Below are positions 1 through 7,224 of a stretch of 13,603 nt of DNA, one piece after another. The translations under genes were made by a program, and so were the position numbers. The notes beneath the pieces are model-generated. The model did not search any database, was not told the origin of the DNA, and saw only the letters and a list, made by a program, of their open reading frames with translations. Numbering within the stretch: the first letter of the stretch is position 1; every line of letters starts with the position of its first letter. Origin of the DNA: Campylobacterota bacterium (GTDB lineage: Bacteria; Campylobacterota; Campylobacteria; Campylobacterales; SZUA-545); contig PWVP01000229.1 in the NCBI GenBank assembly GCA_003561815.1, positions 1-13,603 of the forward strand, given 5' to 3'.

Positions 1-600
1 ATCTATATCGAGCTGGCTGAGCGGCGGATTCCGGTCTCCTACTCCCGTAAGGTGATGATGGAGAGCCAGAATAAGCGGGTGATGAACTACATCCCCATTA
101 AGATCAACCTATCGGGTGTGATTCCGCCCATCTTCGCTTCGGCGATATTGATGTTCCCAGTGACGATACTGCAGGCGAGCACCAACGAGTACATTTTATG
201 GCTCAATGATGCGCTGCACCCCAACGGCTATCTGTTTAATGTCCTGATGTTCTTCTTCGTGATGTTCTTCGCGTACTTCTACGCCTCGATCGTCTTTAAT
301 CCTAAAGATATCGCAGAGAACCTCAAGAAGCAAGGCGGCTTTATTCCCGGGGTTCGTCCGGGTATGCACTCGGCGGATTACCTCAGTGAGATAGCCAGTC
401 GGCTCACCTTTACGGGGGCGATCTATCTCGCGCTGGTCTCCACCCTGCCGTGGGTGCTGGTGAAGATGATGGGCGTGCCGTTCTACTTCGGCGGAACGGC
501 CGTACTGATTGTGGTTCAGGTTGCACTGGATACAATGCGAAAGATCGAAGCACAGATCTATATGAGTCGCTATCAGACTCTAAGTGCTGTCGGCCTATAG
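1..600 (+). CDS. secY: SecY preprotein translocase channel subunit, C-terminal part (5' truncated by window)
   Basis: The reading frame is open from base 1 and ends in TAG, giving 199 residues, a bit less than half of a usual SecY (about 420-440). SecY forms the inner-membrane channel of the Sec translocase with SecE and SecG. What is seen: several hydrophobic membrane segments matching the last helices of the family; a cytoplasmic loop containing NPKDIAENLKKQGGFIPG, the SecY loop that contacts ribosome and SecA; and the typical ending GGTAVLIVVQVALDT followed by RKIEAQ. The tail SRYQTLSAVGL resembles Campylobacterota SecY from memory. It is followed after 3 bases by map, the usual order at the end of the spc operon in this phylum. 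The start codon lies outside the window. Confidence 0.96.
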   Translation: MYIELAERRIPVSYSRKVMMESQNKRVMNYIPIKINLSGVIPPIFASAILMFPVTILQASTNEYILWLNDALHPNGYLFNVLMFFFVMFFAYFYASIVFNPKDIAENLKKQGGFIPGVRPGMHSADYLSEIASRLTFTGAIYLALVSTLPWVLVKMMGVPFYFGGTAVLIVVQVALDTMRKIEAQIYMSRYQTLSAVGL

Positions 601-603
601 AGA

Positions 604-1365
604 ATGGCGATTGCGCTACGAAAGCCCAAAGAGATTGACGCCCTAAGGGCGGCCAATCAACTGGTGGCCCGTGCGCACGCTCTTCTCGCCCCGATGGTCA
701 AACCCGGTGTTACTACGAGGGAACTGGAGCGCGAAGCTGAGCGTTTCATCACCTCCGAAGGGGGTCGCTGCTCTTTTAAAGGGCTCTATCATCCCCCCTT
801 CCCGGGCGCCATCTGCACTTCGGTAAACGAAGTCATTATACATGGAACCCCAAACGATACACCCTTAAAAGAGGGTGACAATGTGGGCATCGATATCGGT
901 GTTGAACTCGACGGATGGTACGGCGATGCGGCGGTTACCCTGCCTGTGGGCGGTGTAAGCGATGAGGAGAGGTGTCTGATAGAGGCCTCTAGCGCCACTC
1001 TTTATAGTGTTATCGAGGCGATCCGCCCCGGTATGCGCATTAAAGAGATTAGCCGGATGCTCGAAGAGGCGATCACCGCTGCGGGCTTTACACCCCTTCT
1101 GGGCTACTGTGGCCACGGTATTGGGCGGTCTCCCCATGAGGAGCCCTCGATCCTCAACTATGTGGAGGGTCACCCCAATCAGGGCCCTAAAGTCAAAGAG
1201 GGGATGGTGTTCTGCCTGGAGCCGATGCTTTGCCGCGAAAGTGGCGAATCCCGTGTGTTGGAGGATCAATGGTCGGTGGTGAGTGTGGATGGCCTGCGCG
1301 GCAGCCACTACGAGCACACCGTGGCCATCATCGGCTCACGCGCGGAGATCTTATCCCTGGAGTAA
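604..1365 (+). CDS. map: Methionine aminopeptidase, type I
   Basis: This 253-residue protein removes the initiator methionine from new proteins whose second residue is small. All five metal ligands of the pita-bread fold are visible: Asp97 and Asp108 (in DIGVELDGWYGDA), His171 (GHGIG), Glu206 (CLEPM) and Glu237 (HYEHT), together with the conserved His80 and His178 regions. The length is typical for a bacterial type Ia enzyme without the N-terminal zinc extension. The ATG lies 3 bases after the secY stop with no clear Shine-Dalgarno sequence, so translation is probably coupled to secY. The stop codon overlaps the ribosome binding site of infA. Placement between secY and infA is normal in Campylobacterota. 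Confidence 0.96.
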   Translation: MAIALRKPKEIDALRAANQLVARAHALLAPMVKPGVTTRELEREAERFITSEGGRCSFKGLYHPPFPGAICTSVNEVIIHGTPNDTPLKEGDNVGIDIGVELDGWYGDAAVTLPVGGVSDEERCLIEASSATLYSVIEAIRPGMRIKEISRMLEEAITAAGFTPLLGYCGHGIGRSPHEEPSILNYVEGHPNQGPKVKEGMVFCLEPMLCRESGESRVLEDQWSVVSVDGLRGSHYEHTVAIIGSRAEILSLE

Positions 1366-1375
1366 GGAGAACCAT

Positions 1376-1594
1376 TTGGCCAAGGATGATGTGATTGAGA
1401 TTGACGGTAAGGTCGTCGAAGCGCTGCCCAACGCCACCTTTCGTGTGGAGCTGGACAACAAGCATGTGATACTTTGCCACATCGCGGGCAAAATGCGGAT
1501 GCACTACATCCGTATCTTGCCCGGCGATCGGGTGAAGGTGGAGCTGACCCCCTACAGTCTTGATAAGGGACGAATAACTTATCGTTATAAGTAG
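1376..1594 (+). CDS. infA: Translation initiation factor IF-1, TTG start
   Basis: IF-1 binds the A site of the 30S subunit and works with IF-2 and IF-3 in initiation. Starting at TTG 1376 gives exactly 72 residues, the standard length, beginning (M)AKDDVIEIDGKVVEALPNA. The OB-fold signature is seen in the middle (ATFRVELDNKH, then HIAGKMRMHYIRILPGD) and the protein ends DKGRITYRYK. The sequence AAGGAGA at 1364-1370 lies 5 bases before the TTG and fixes this start. An upstream ATG in the same frame at 1283 would add a long nonconserved extension inside map and is not credible. The gene sits 10 bases after map. Confidence 0.96.
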   Translation: MAKDDVIEIDGKVVEALPNATFRVELDNKHVILCHIAGKMRMHYIRILPGDRVKVELTPYSLDKGRITYRYK

Positions 1595-1667
1595 GTCTTA
1601 ATCTTAAACTGCTAAAATCGCGCCCTTTTTAAGGGTCCGGTGCGGCTCAGGAAATGAGGAGTAAACG
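1595..1667 (+). promoter_or_regulatory. Probable internal promoter and 5' leader before rpmJ
   Basis: This 73-base gap is the largest within the ribosomal gene run and is A/T-richer than its surroundings. TAAAAT at 1613-1618 is preceded by TGC (1610-1612), an extended -10 element; no good -35 is seen, which is common for sigma-70 promoters in Campylobacterota. Just downstream, CCCTT (1623-1627) and AAGGG (1631-1635) could form a small hairpin in the 5' leader. The rpmJ ribosome binding site GAGGAG is at 1656-1661, 6 bases before its ATG. Promoter use is inferred. Confidence 0.45.
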
Positions 1668-1781
1668 ATGAAAGTCAGAGCAAGCGTAAAAAAAATGTGC
1701 GTAAAGTGCAAGGTGATCCGCCGTAAAGGCGTGGTGCGTGTGCTTTGTAGCAACCCTAAACACAAACAGAGACAAGGATAG
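1668..1781 (+). CDS. rpmJ: 50S ribosomal protein L36 (bL36)
   Basis: A 37-codon gene, exactly the family's usual length, starting MKVRASVKKMC and ending KHKQRQG. The zinc ribbon of the zinc-binding (C+) form of L36 is complete: Cys11, Cys14, Cys27 and His32. The protein packs against 23S rRNA in the large subunit. GAGGAG 6 bases upstream supports the ATG. It is followed after 3 bases by rpsM, as in most bacteria, where rpmJ ends the spc unit or begins the alpha unit. Confidence 0.95.
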   Translation: MKVRASVKKMCVKCKVIRRKGVVRVLCSNPKHKQRQG

Positions 1782-1784
1782 ATT

Positions 1785-2150
1785 ATGGCACGAATCGCGG
1801 GCGTCGATCTGCCCAAAAAGAAACGGATTGAGTTTGCCCTTACCTATGTGTACGGCGTGGGCCACCACACGGCACTGAAGGTACTGGAGGCGACAGGCAT
1901 CTCCATCGATAAGCGGGTTCATGAGTTGAGTGAGGACGAAGTTGCCTCTTTAACCAAAGAGCTCCGCAACTACACGATCGAGGGGGATCTGCGCAAGCAG
2001 ACGGCGATGGACATCAAAAACCTGATGGATATCAAGAGCTACCGGGGCATTCGCCACCGCAGAGGGCTTCCCGTTCGTGGGCAGCGCACCAAAACCAACG
2101 CACGCACCCGTAAGGGTAAGCGTAAAACCGTTGGCTCCAAGTCCAAGTAA
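1785..2150 (+). CDS. rpsM: 30S ribosomal protein S13 (uS13)
   Basis: A 121-residue protein beginning MARIAGVDLPKKKRIEFALT, the standard S13 N-terminus. It carries the helix-two-turn-helix region and the signature SYRGIRHRRGLPVRGQRTK near residues 85-105, then a basic, lysine-rich tail (GKRKTVGSKSK). S13 sits in the head of the small subunit, touches the P-site tRNA and forms bridges to the large subunit. The length is normal. It is the first protein of the classical alpha operon and lies 3 bases after rpmJ. Confidence 0.97.
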   Translation: MARIAGVDLPKKKRIEFALTYVYGVGHHTALKVLEATGISIDKRVHELSEDEVASLTKELRNYTIEGDLRKQTAMDIKNLMDIKSYRGIRHRRGLPVRGQRTKTNARTRKGKRKTVGSKSK

Positions 2151-2163
2151 GTAAAGGATCGTT

Positions 2164-2553
2164 ATGGCAGCGCCCAAAAGAACTCGTAAAAAAGTCAAAA
2201 AGAATATCGCCAAAGGGGTCGTGCATATCGCCGCCACCTTTAACAACACCAGTGTCACCGTCACCGATGAGGCGGGCAATGTGATCTGCTGGACCACCTC
2301 TGGAAGCCTGGGCTTTAAGGGGAGCAAAAAGTCCACCCCTTATGCGGCCCAGCAGGCGGTTGAGAATGTAATGGCAAAAGCCAAAGAGAACGGAATCAAA
2401 GAGGTTGGAATCCGTGTGCAGGGTCCCGGTGGGGGACGCGAAACCGCTGTTAAGTCGGTGGGTTCGACCGAGGGTATCCGTGTGGTCAGCCTTAAGGATG
2501 TCACTCCTCTGCCGCACAACGGCTGCAGACCTCCCAAGCGAAGAAGGGTATAA
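2164..2553 (+). CDS. rpsK: 30S ribosomal protein S11 (uS11)
   Basis: A 129-residue protein with the S11 hallmarks: VVHIAATFNNTSVTVTD near the N-terminus, the signature EVGIRVQGPGGGRETAVKS around residues 78-100, and the ending LPHNGCRPPKRRRV that contacts 16S rRNA in the platform near the mRNA exit. The length is standard. GTAAAGGATC just upstream of ATG 2164 supplies a ribosome binding site (AAAGGA). It lies between rpsM and rpsD in the conserved alpha operon order. Confidence 0.97.
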   Translation: MAAPKRTRKKVKKNIAKGVVHIAATFNNTSVTVTDEAGNVICWTTSGSLGFKGSKKSTPYAAQQAVENVMAKAKENGIKEVGIRVQGPGGGRETAVKSVGSTEGIRVVSLKDVTPLPHNGCRPPKRRRV

Positions 2554-2556
2554 ACG

Positions 2557-3183
2557 ATGGCACGATATCGAGGACCAGTAGAGAAGATTGAGCGACGCCT
2601 GGGTGTCAGCCTGGGTCTAAAAGGCGAGCGGCGCCTGGCGGGTAAGAGTGCGCTGGAAAAGCGCCCCTATCCCCCCGGACAGCACGGTCAGCGCCGCACC
2701 AAGATCAGTGAGTACGGTCTGCAGCTGCGTGAGAAGCAGAAGGCCCGCTACATGTACGGCATCAGCGAGAAGCAGTGTCTGCGCGCCTATAAAGAGGCGA
2801 GCCGCCGCCAGGGCAACACCGGTGCAAACTTTCTGCAGTATCTGGAGTGCCGCCTGGACAATGTGGTCTACCGCATGGGTCTGGCCACCACGCGCCGCCT
2901 GGCCCGTCAGATTGTGACCCACGGCCACATCCTGGTTAACGGCAAGCGGGTCAATATCCCCTCTTTCGTCGTGAAGCCGGGGATGAAGATCGGTGTCAAA
3001 GAGAAGATGCGCTCCAATGCGCAGATTCAGCGCGCGATCGAGCTGACCAACCAGACCGGTATCAGCCCTTGGGTTGATGTGGACAAAGAGAAGGCCGAGG
3101 GCATCTTTACCCGCGTTCCTGAGCGTGAGGAGCTGAATGTTCCGATTGAAGAGCGACTGATTATCGAGTTGTACTCCAAGTAA
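2557..3183 (+). CDS. rpsD: 30S ribosomal protein S4 (uS4)
   Basis: A 208-residue protein starting MARYRGPVEKIERRLGVSLG. It is an early assembly protein of the 30S body. The S4 RNA-binding domain is seen at about residues 97-160 (CRLDNVVYRMGLATTRRLARQ, then HILVNGKRVNIPS). The N-terminal part has no CxxC zinc motif, so this is the zinc-free form. In gammaproteobacteria S4 is the autogenous repressor of the alpha operon; I saw no recognisable pseudoknot operator in the short rpmJ/rpsM leader. The start follows rpsK by 3 bases. Confidence 0.97.
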   Translation: MARYRGPVEKIERRLGVSLGLKGERRLAGKSALEKRPYPPGQHGQRRTKISEYGLQLREKQKARYMYGISEKQCLRAYKEASRRQGNTGANFLQYLECRLDNVVYRMGLATTRRLARQIVTHGHILVNGKRVNIPSFVVKPGMKIGVKEKMRSNAQIQRAIELTNQTGISPWVDVDKEKAEGIFTRVPEREELNVPIEERLIIELYSK

Positions 3184-3207
3184 AAACTAACAGGAAGTGG
3201 TGGATTT

Positions 3208-4209
3208 ATGAAGAAGATCAAAACAGCACCGCATGTCCCGAGTGAGTTCGCCATCCGCCCCATTGGCGACAACCGGGCCATCATCGAAATCTATCCCTTT
3301 GAGCCGGGCTATGCGATTACGCTGGCCCATCCGCTCAAACGGGTGATTCTTAGCAGTAGCGTGGGGTGTGCGCCCACAGCGCTCAAGATTGAGGGTGCCG
3401 TCCATGAGTTTGACAGCGTTCGTGGCGTGGTGGAGGATGTGGCACGGTTGATTGTCAACCTCAAGCACATCCGTTTTAAGATTACCGCACCGCTCGATCG
3501 CGTTGAGCTGACGGTGGCCTTTAAGGGCCCTAAAGAGGTGACCGGTGCCGATCTGAGCGCCGAAGGGGTCGAGGTGGTCACCCCCGATGAGCACTTCGCC
3601 TCCATCAATGAAGATGGTGAGCTGAAGGTCTCTTTTGTGATTGAGAAGGGGATGGGGTATGTCCCCAGCGAAGAGCTGCGTGAGCACGCCCCGGAGGGGT
3701 TCTTGCCTCTGGATGCGCTCTTTGGCCCGGTCAAAAAGGCCAACTACACCATCGAGAAGATGCTGGTAGAGGATAACCCCAACTTCGAGAAGATTCTTTT
3801 CGAGCTGGACACCTATGGTCAGAGCGACCCTGCTGAGCTTTTCCAGGCGGGGGTGGCTACCCTCTTTAAGCAGATGGAGATCTTTACCACCGAGCTGGGC
3901 ATCAAAGGTGCCAGCGCACCGGCCAAGTCCAAAGAGAGCGATGACAGCCTTAAAGATCTTCTGATGAAGGTGGAGGATCTCAACCTCTCGGCACGGAGCC
4001 ACAACTGCCTGACGCGGAGCAATATCCGCTTTCTAGGCGAGGTGGTGCTGATGGATGAGAGTGAGCTCTCTAAAGTAAAAAATCTGGGCAAAAAATCTCT
4101 CGATGAGATCAAAGAGAAGCTCGAGGAGCTGGGTTATCCCATCAATGAGACCCTGCCCGAGCCGATGGCTGGCAACCTGCGGGCCAAACTGGAAGAACTC
4201 AAAGGATAA
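3208..4209 (+). CDS. rpoA: DNA-directed RNA polymerase subunit alpha
   Basis: A 333-residue alpha subunit, near the usual length. The N-terminal dimerisation/assembly domain is seen at about residues 1-230 (GYAITLAHPLKRVILSS, with the conserved HPLKR at 41-45). After a charged linker, the C-terminal domain spans about 253-312. It contains SARSHNCL, whose Arg263 matches the UP-element-binding Arg265 of Escherichia coli, and the helix-hairpin-helix part KNLGKKSLDEIKEKLEELG. Compared with E. coli, the family motif LRR(I/V)LLSS reads LKRVILSS here. It sits in the alpha operon between rpsD and rplQ; GGAAGTGG upstream is the likely ribosome binding site. Confidence 0.97.
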   Translation: MKKIKTAPHVPSEFAIRPIGDNRAIIEIYPFEPGYAITLAHPLKRVILSSSVGCAPTALKIEGAVHEFDSVRGVVEDVARLIVNLKHIRFKITAPLDRVELTVAFKGPKEVTGADLSAEGVEVVTPDEHFASINEDGELKVSFVIEKGMGYVPSEELREHAPEGFLPLDALFGPVKKANYTIEKMLVEDNPNFEKILFELDTYGQSDPAELFQAGVATLFKQMEIFTTELGIKGASAPAKSKESDDSLKDLLMKVEDLNLSARSHNCLTRSNIRFLGEVVLMDESELSKVKNLGKKSLDEIKEKLEELGYPINETLPEPMAGNLRAKLEELKG

Positions 4210-4212
4210 AGA

Positions 4213-4575
4213 ATGAGACATAAGAAGGCGCACCGTAAGCTCGGTCGTACCACTTCGCACCGCTTGGCGCTCTTTAAAAATATGAGCATCGCCCTGATCC
4301 GCGAAGAGAAGATCGAGACCACAACCCCCAAAGCCAAGGAGCTTCGCAGCTACCTGGAGCGGCTGGTGACCAAAGCGCGCAGAGGCGACTACAACGCCCA
4401 CCGTGCGGTGTTTGCACAGCTGCAGGATAAAGAGGCGACCAAAAAGCTGGTCAATGAGATCGCCCCGCGCTACAAAGAGCGCAACGGCGGCTACCTCACC
4501 ATCCAGAAGACCCGCATTCGCCGTGGTGATGCAGCGAGCATGTCAACGCTCGCCTTTGTCGGCACCGAAGCGTAA
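4213..4575 (+). CDS. rplQ: 50S ribosomal protein L17 (bL17)
   Basis: A 120-residue protein starting MRHKKAHRKLGRTTSHRLAL, the L17 signature. The rest follows the family (IETTTPKAKELRSYLERLVT, then NGGYLTIQKTRIRRGDAA). L17 lies near the exit tunnel of the large subunit. The length is normal for the short bacterial form. The gene starts 3 bases after rpoA and ends the ribosomal transcription unit, with an intrinsic terminator 5 bases after its stop. Confidence 0.97.
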   Translation: MRHKKAHRKLGRTTSHRLALFKNMSIALIREEKIETTTPKAKELRSYLERLVTKARRGDYNAHRAVFAQLQDKEATKKLVNEIAPRYKERNGGYLTIQKTRIRRGDAASMSTLAFVGTEA

Positions 4576-4580
4576 TCTGT

Positions 4581-4610
4581 CCGGATTCGGTACAGCCGGG
4601 TCCGGTTTCT
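4581..4610 (+). terminator. Intrinsic terminator after rplQ
   Basis: CCGGATTCGG (4581-4590) pairs along all ten positions with CCGGGTCCGG (4596-4605), using two G-U wobbles, around the 5-base loop TACAG. TTTCT follows directly. A G+C-rich stem ending in a short U-rich tract just after the last alpha-operon gene is the classical position for Rho-independent termination. The U-tract is short, so efficiency cannot be judged. Confidence 0.85.
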
Positions 4611-4691
4611 CCCCCCTAACCCTATCCGCTTAGTCGCTTGTAAGTCACCTTTGGGTTTAATGCCTACCATTTTCAAAAGAGAGCTGTGTTG
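4611..4691 (+). promoter_or_regulatory. Leader of the nfu-ispA operon (promoter expected, not pinned down)
   Basis: Because a terminator precedes it and the next seven genes are packed without gaps, this 81-base segment must hold the main promoter of the operon or be read through. TTTAAT (4656-4661) and TACCAT (4665-4670) are possible -10 elements and TTGTAA (4638-4643) a possible -35, but neither pair has the standard spacing. GAGAG at 4679-4683 is the likely ribosome binding site for nfu. Confidence 0.3.
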
Positions 4692-4988
4692 ATGGAACTA
4701 CCCTTTAGCGATGAAGAGCTTAAACCGGCTGTCGAGCGCTGCTTGCAGAAGGTGCGCCCTGTGCTCTTAAAAGATGGCGGCGGCGTGACGCTGCTGGCGA
4801 TCCGACAAGGGGTGGTCTATCTTCAGTTTACCGGTGGCTGTGTCGGGTGCTCCAGCGCCCCGGCAACCCTGAAACATGTGATTGAGCGGCAGCTGCATCA
4901 GGATATCCACACACAGCTACGCGCGGTTTCGGTACCTGTGGGGATGGAGAGTCGATTGGAGGAGGTTGCGATTGAGCCAGCAGTTTGA
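4692..4988 (+). CDS. NifU C-terminal domain protein (Nfu-type Fe-S cluster carrier)
   Basis: A 98-residue protein consisting of a single Nfu domain: an N-terminal helix, LLKDGGGVTLLAI, then FTGGCVGCSSAPATLKHVIE, with the cluster-binding pair Cys50 and Cys53 (CxxC). Such proteins carry an Fe-S cluster from the assembly scaffold to apoproteins. GTG 4686 and TTG 4689 lie directly before ATG 4692 in the same frame; the ATG is chosen because GAGAG stands 8 bases before it. The same gene type opens the Cj1639-Cj1644 run in C. jejuni (from memory). The end overlaps the next gene by 17 bases. There is no A-type or NifU N-terminal domain, so this is not a full NifU scaffold. Confidence 0.9.
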   Translation: MELPFSDEELKPAVERCLQKVRPVLLKDGGGVTLLAIRQGVVYLQFTGGCVGCSSAPATLKHVIERQLHQDIHTQLRAVSVPVGMESRLEEVAIEPAV

Positions 4989-5577
4989 GAATCTACTTCA
5001 CCGGGCCGAGGAGGCCTTCGAGCAGAGCGATTATGATCGCGCACTGCTCTACCTCTCCTTAGCCGCCCGGCAGGCGCCCGAGGATGAGCATGTGGCTGTG
5101 ATGGTGCTGCTCGCCTCTTTGGCGATGGAGGCACCCGATGAGGCGCACGCGGTTGCAGAGTTTTACACCGTGGCGCGCGCCGTGGATGGGGCGCACGCCC
5201 TCTCTATGGCCTACACCCTGATCGACTCGATCGAGAACTATGAGGTCTATGAGAGCGCCGCACAGCTGGCCGAGCGGTTTCGCCAGCGTAGCGAGGAGGC
5301 GGGCGCGATCAGCTACGATGAGTTTCGCCAGCTGGTTGATGAGAACGACGACTTTAAAGAGACCTTTGAGAAGGTGATCTACTCCACCCGCGTGGTGATT
5401 GCCGACAAGGGGGAGTTTTTCGCCTTTATCGAGGAGCTGATCGACAACGGATACACCGAGATGGCGCTGGCCTATATCGATAGCGCCAACGCCATCTTCC
5501 CCTCCGATCGGCGCCTTCGCCAGCTGCTCAACAAGATCGCCAAACGGGAGAGCGTTGAAGCACCCGGTAAAGAGTAG
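4972..5577 (+). CDS. Conserved helical-repeat (TPR-like) protein of unknown function, TTG start
   Basis: A 201-residue acidic, soluble protein starting (M)SQQFENLLHRAEEAFEQ. The first 60 residues look like one or two tetratricopeptide helix pairs (AEEAFEQSDYDRALLYLSLAARQAPEDEH), and the last 40 again look like one (MALAYIDSANAIFPSDRRLRQLLNKI). The middle is helical with no motif I recognise. There is no signal peptide or membrane helix, so it is probably cytoplasmic. TTG 4972 is chosen because GGAGG (4961-4965) stands 6 bases before it; an upstream ATG at 4882 would add 30 unlike residues encoded inside nfu. An unknown gene occupies the same place (Cj1640) in C. jejuni. Its position between nfu and murE gives no clear role. 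Confidence 0.85.
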   Translation: MSQQFENLLHRAEEAFEQSDYDRALLYLSLAARQAPEDEHVAVMVLLASLAMEAPDEAHAVAEFYTVARAVDGAHALSMAYTLIDSIENYEVYESAAQLAERFRQRSEEAGAISYDEFRQLVDENDDFKETFEKVIYSTRVVIADKGEFFAFIEELIDNGYTEMALAYIDSANAIFPSDRRLRQLLNKIAKRESVEAPGKE

Positions 5578-6865
5578 CGCTTATCGCTACATCACCAGTG
5601 ATTCACGGGAGGTGGACAACCAGTGCGCCTTTTTGGCCGATCGGCTCTCTAGCCGCTACACTGAGGCGGCCAAGGCCGCGGGCGCACCGGCGATCCTGAC
5701 CCCTGCTGATCTCCAGAAGCACTTTCGCACCGACCTGAAGATTATCGGCATCACCGGAACCAACGGCAAAACCACCACCGCAGCGCTGATCTACTCGCTG
5801 CTTTTGGATCTGGGCTTCTCGGTGGCGATGCAGGGTACGCGCGGCTTTTTTATGAACGGCGAGCAGATTGAGCCCAAAAGCCTCACCACCCCGATGCTTT
5901 TAGAGGGGTATGCCCATATCGATCGCGCCGTCGGGGCGGGGGGTGATTTCTTTGTAATGGCGGTGAGCTCCCATGCGATTGAGCAGGAGCGTATCGCCGG
6001 CTTGAACTTTGCCCTTAAGATCCACACCAACATCACCGGCGATCACCTCGACTATCACGGCAGTTTTGAGGCGTACCGGGCGGTGAAAAACCGCTTCTTT
6101 GCCGATGAGGGGCTTAAGCTTATCAACCGTGACGATCCGCAGCTTGAGTGCAATCTGGCCGGTGCGCGAAGCTACGCTTTAGAGAGTGCAGCCACCTTTA
6201 AGGTGGAGGCCTACTCCCCTACCGATGGATTGAGTGGTGTGCTCACCCTGGGCCAGGAGCGCGCGCTCTTTTTTAGCAATCTGGTGGGGGTGTTTAATCT
6301 CTACAATATCGCTGCGGCCATCGGGGCGGTCAAGCTGCTGACCGATTGCCCGCTTCAGAGCATCTGCGATCAGGTGGAGAACTTCGGTGGGGTAGCCGGA
6401 CGGATGGAGCGGGTGAGCGATACGCCGCCGGTGGTGGTTGACTTTGCCCACACCGCCGATGGGATTGAGCAGGCCCTTAGCAGTCTGGCACCGGCCAAGT
6501 GTGTGGCGCTCTTTGGGGCAGGGGGCGATCGCGATCGCACCAAGCGTCCCCAGATGGGCCAGGCCGCCGCCCGCTGGGCCAGCCGGATCATCCTCACCAG
6601 TGACAACCCCCGCAGCGAAGACCCTCAGGCCATTATCGACGAGATTGCAGCGGGCATCCCCGATGGCGTGGCGTTACAGATCGAAGCCGATCGCGCAAAA
6701 GCGATTGCGCTGGCGCTTCAAAGCTTAGCCGATGACGAAATTTTAGTTATACTGGGAAAGGGTGATGAGACCACCCAGCAGATAGGCGATCGCACCATCG
6801 CCTTTAGCGATAAAGAGACTGTTTTACACTATCTGAAGGAGCATGGCACATGCAACGCGAAATGA
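5555..6865 (+). CDS. murE: UDP-N-acetylmuramoyl-L-alanyl-D-glutamate--2,6-diaminopimelate ligase, short form
   Basis: MurE adds meso-diaminopimelate to UDP-MurNAc-L-Ala-D-Glu with ATP in the cytoplasmic steps of peptidoglycan synthesis. Seen in the 436 residues: the ATP loop GTNGKTTT (68-75), SSHAIEQERI (138-147), NITGDHLDYHG (159-169), the lysine expected to be carbamylated (Lys178), the C-terminal GAGGDRDRTKRPQMG, and DNPR at 350-353, the family's diaminopimelate-selecting motif. The usual GKGHE near the end reads GKGDE here. The protein is about 60 residues shorter than in E. coli, mainly in the N-terminal domain, which appears normal for this phylum. TTG 5555 has GGGAG at 5546-5550; the gene overlaps its upstream neighbour by 23 bases and panD by 16. 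Confidence 0.93.
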   Translation: MKHPVKSSAYRYITSDSREVDNQCAFLADRLSSRYTEAAKAAGAPAILTPADLQKHFRTDLKIIGITGTNGKTTTAALIYSLLLDLGFSVAMQGTRGFFMNGEQIEPKSLTTPMLLEGYAHIDRAVGAGGDFFVMAVSSHAIEQERIAGLNFALKIHTNITGDHLDYHGSFEAYRAVKNRFFADEGLKLINRDDPQLECNLAGARSYALESAATFKVEAYSPTDGLSGVLTLGQERALFFSNLVGVFNLYNIAAAIGAVKLLTDCPLQSICDQVENFGGVAGRMERVSDTPPVVVDFAHTADGIEQALSSLAPAKCVALFGAGGDRDRTKRPQMGQAAARWASRIILTSDNPRSEDPQAIIDEIAAGIPDGVALQIEADRAKAIALALQSLADDEILVILGKGDETTQQIGDRTIAFSDKETVLHYLKEHGTCNAK

Positions 6866-7215
6866 TGGCGGCCAAGATCCACCGCGCCACTGTCACCGAC
6901 GCAAACCTGAACTATATCGGCTCTATTACGATTGATGAGAACCTGCTGGAGGCTTCGGGCATTCTGGTGGGCCAGAAGGTGGAGATTCTAAATATCAACA
7001 ACGGCGAGCGGTTTGATACCTATGTGATTAAAGGGGAGCGCCACGGGCGCGAAATCTGCCTAAACGGCGCAGCAGCGCGCAAGGTCCAGGTGGGCGATAA
7101 GGTGATTATCGTCGCCTACGGCCTTTATGGCAATGACGAGCTGGAGCGGTACCGGCCAACGGTGGTGATGGTCGATGAGAACAACAACCTGACGCAGGTG
7201 TTACACGAAATTTAA
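6850..7215 (+). CDS. panD: Aspartate 1-decarboxylase proenzyme
   Basis: PanD makes beta-alanine from L-aspartate for pantothenate and coenzyme A. The proenzyme is self-cleaved to create a pyruvoyl cofactor. The cleavage pair Gly24-Ser25 is present (NLNYIGSITID), as are Lys9 and His11 (AAKIHRATVTDAN), and the conserved core INNGERFDTYVIKGER and CLNGAAARKVQVGDKVII. The 121 residues match the usual length. ATG 6850 is supported by AAGGAG at 6836-6841, 8 bases upstream, and overlaps the end of murE. As I remember it, C. jejuni has panD elsewhere and ybaB directly after murE, so panD seems to have joined the operon in this lineage. Confidence 0.95.
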   Translation: MQREMMAAKIHRATVTDANLNYIGSITIDENLLEASGILVGQKVEILNINNGERFDTYVIKGERHGREICLNGAAARKVQVGDKVIIVAYGLYGNDELERYRPTVVMVDENNNLTQVLHEI

Positions 7216-7224
7216 GGGAGCGGT

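Noticed and set aside
865..1317. A 150-codon open frame on the - strand inside map
   Set aside because: It is a shadow of the methionine aminopeptidase gene, whose metal ligands span the whole region.
1007..1594. Extending infA upstream to ATG 1283
   Set aside because: This would add 31 residues that are out-of-frame map sequence. TTG 1376 gives the exact family length and has a well-placed AAGGAGA.
3187..4002. A 271-codon open frame on the - strand opposite rpoA
   Set aside because: It lies wholly within rpoA, which is conserved along its full length. The antisense protein has no recognisable domain, and long antisense frames are common in G+C-rich genes.
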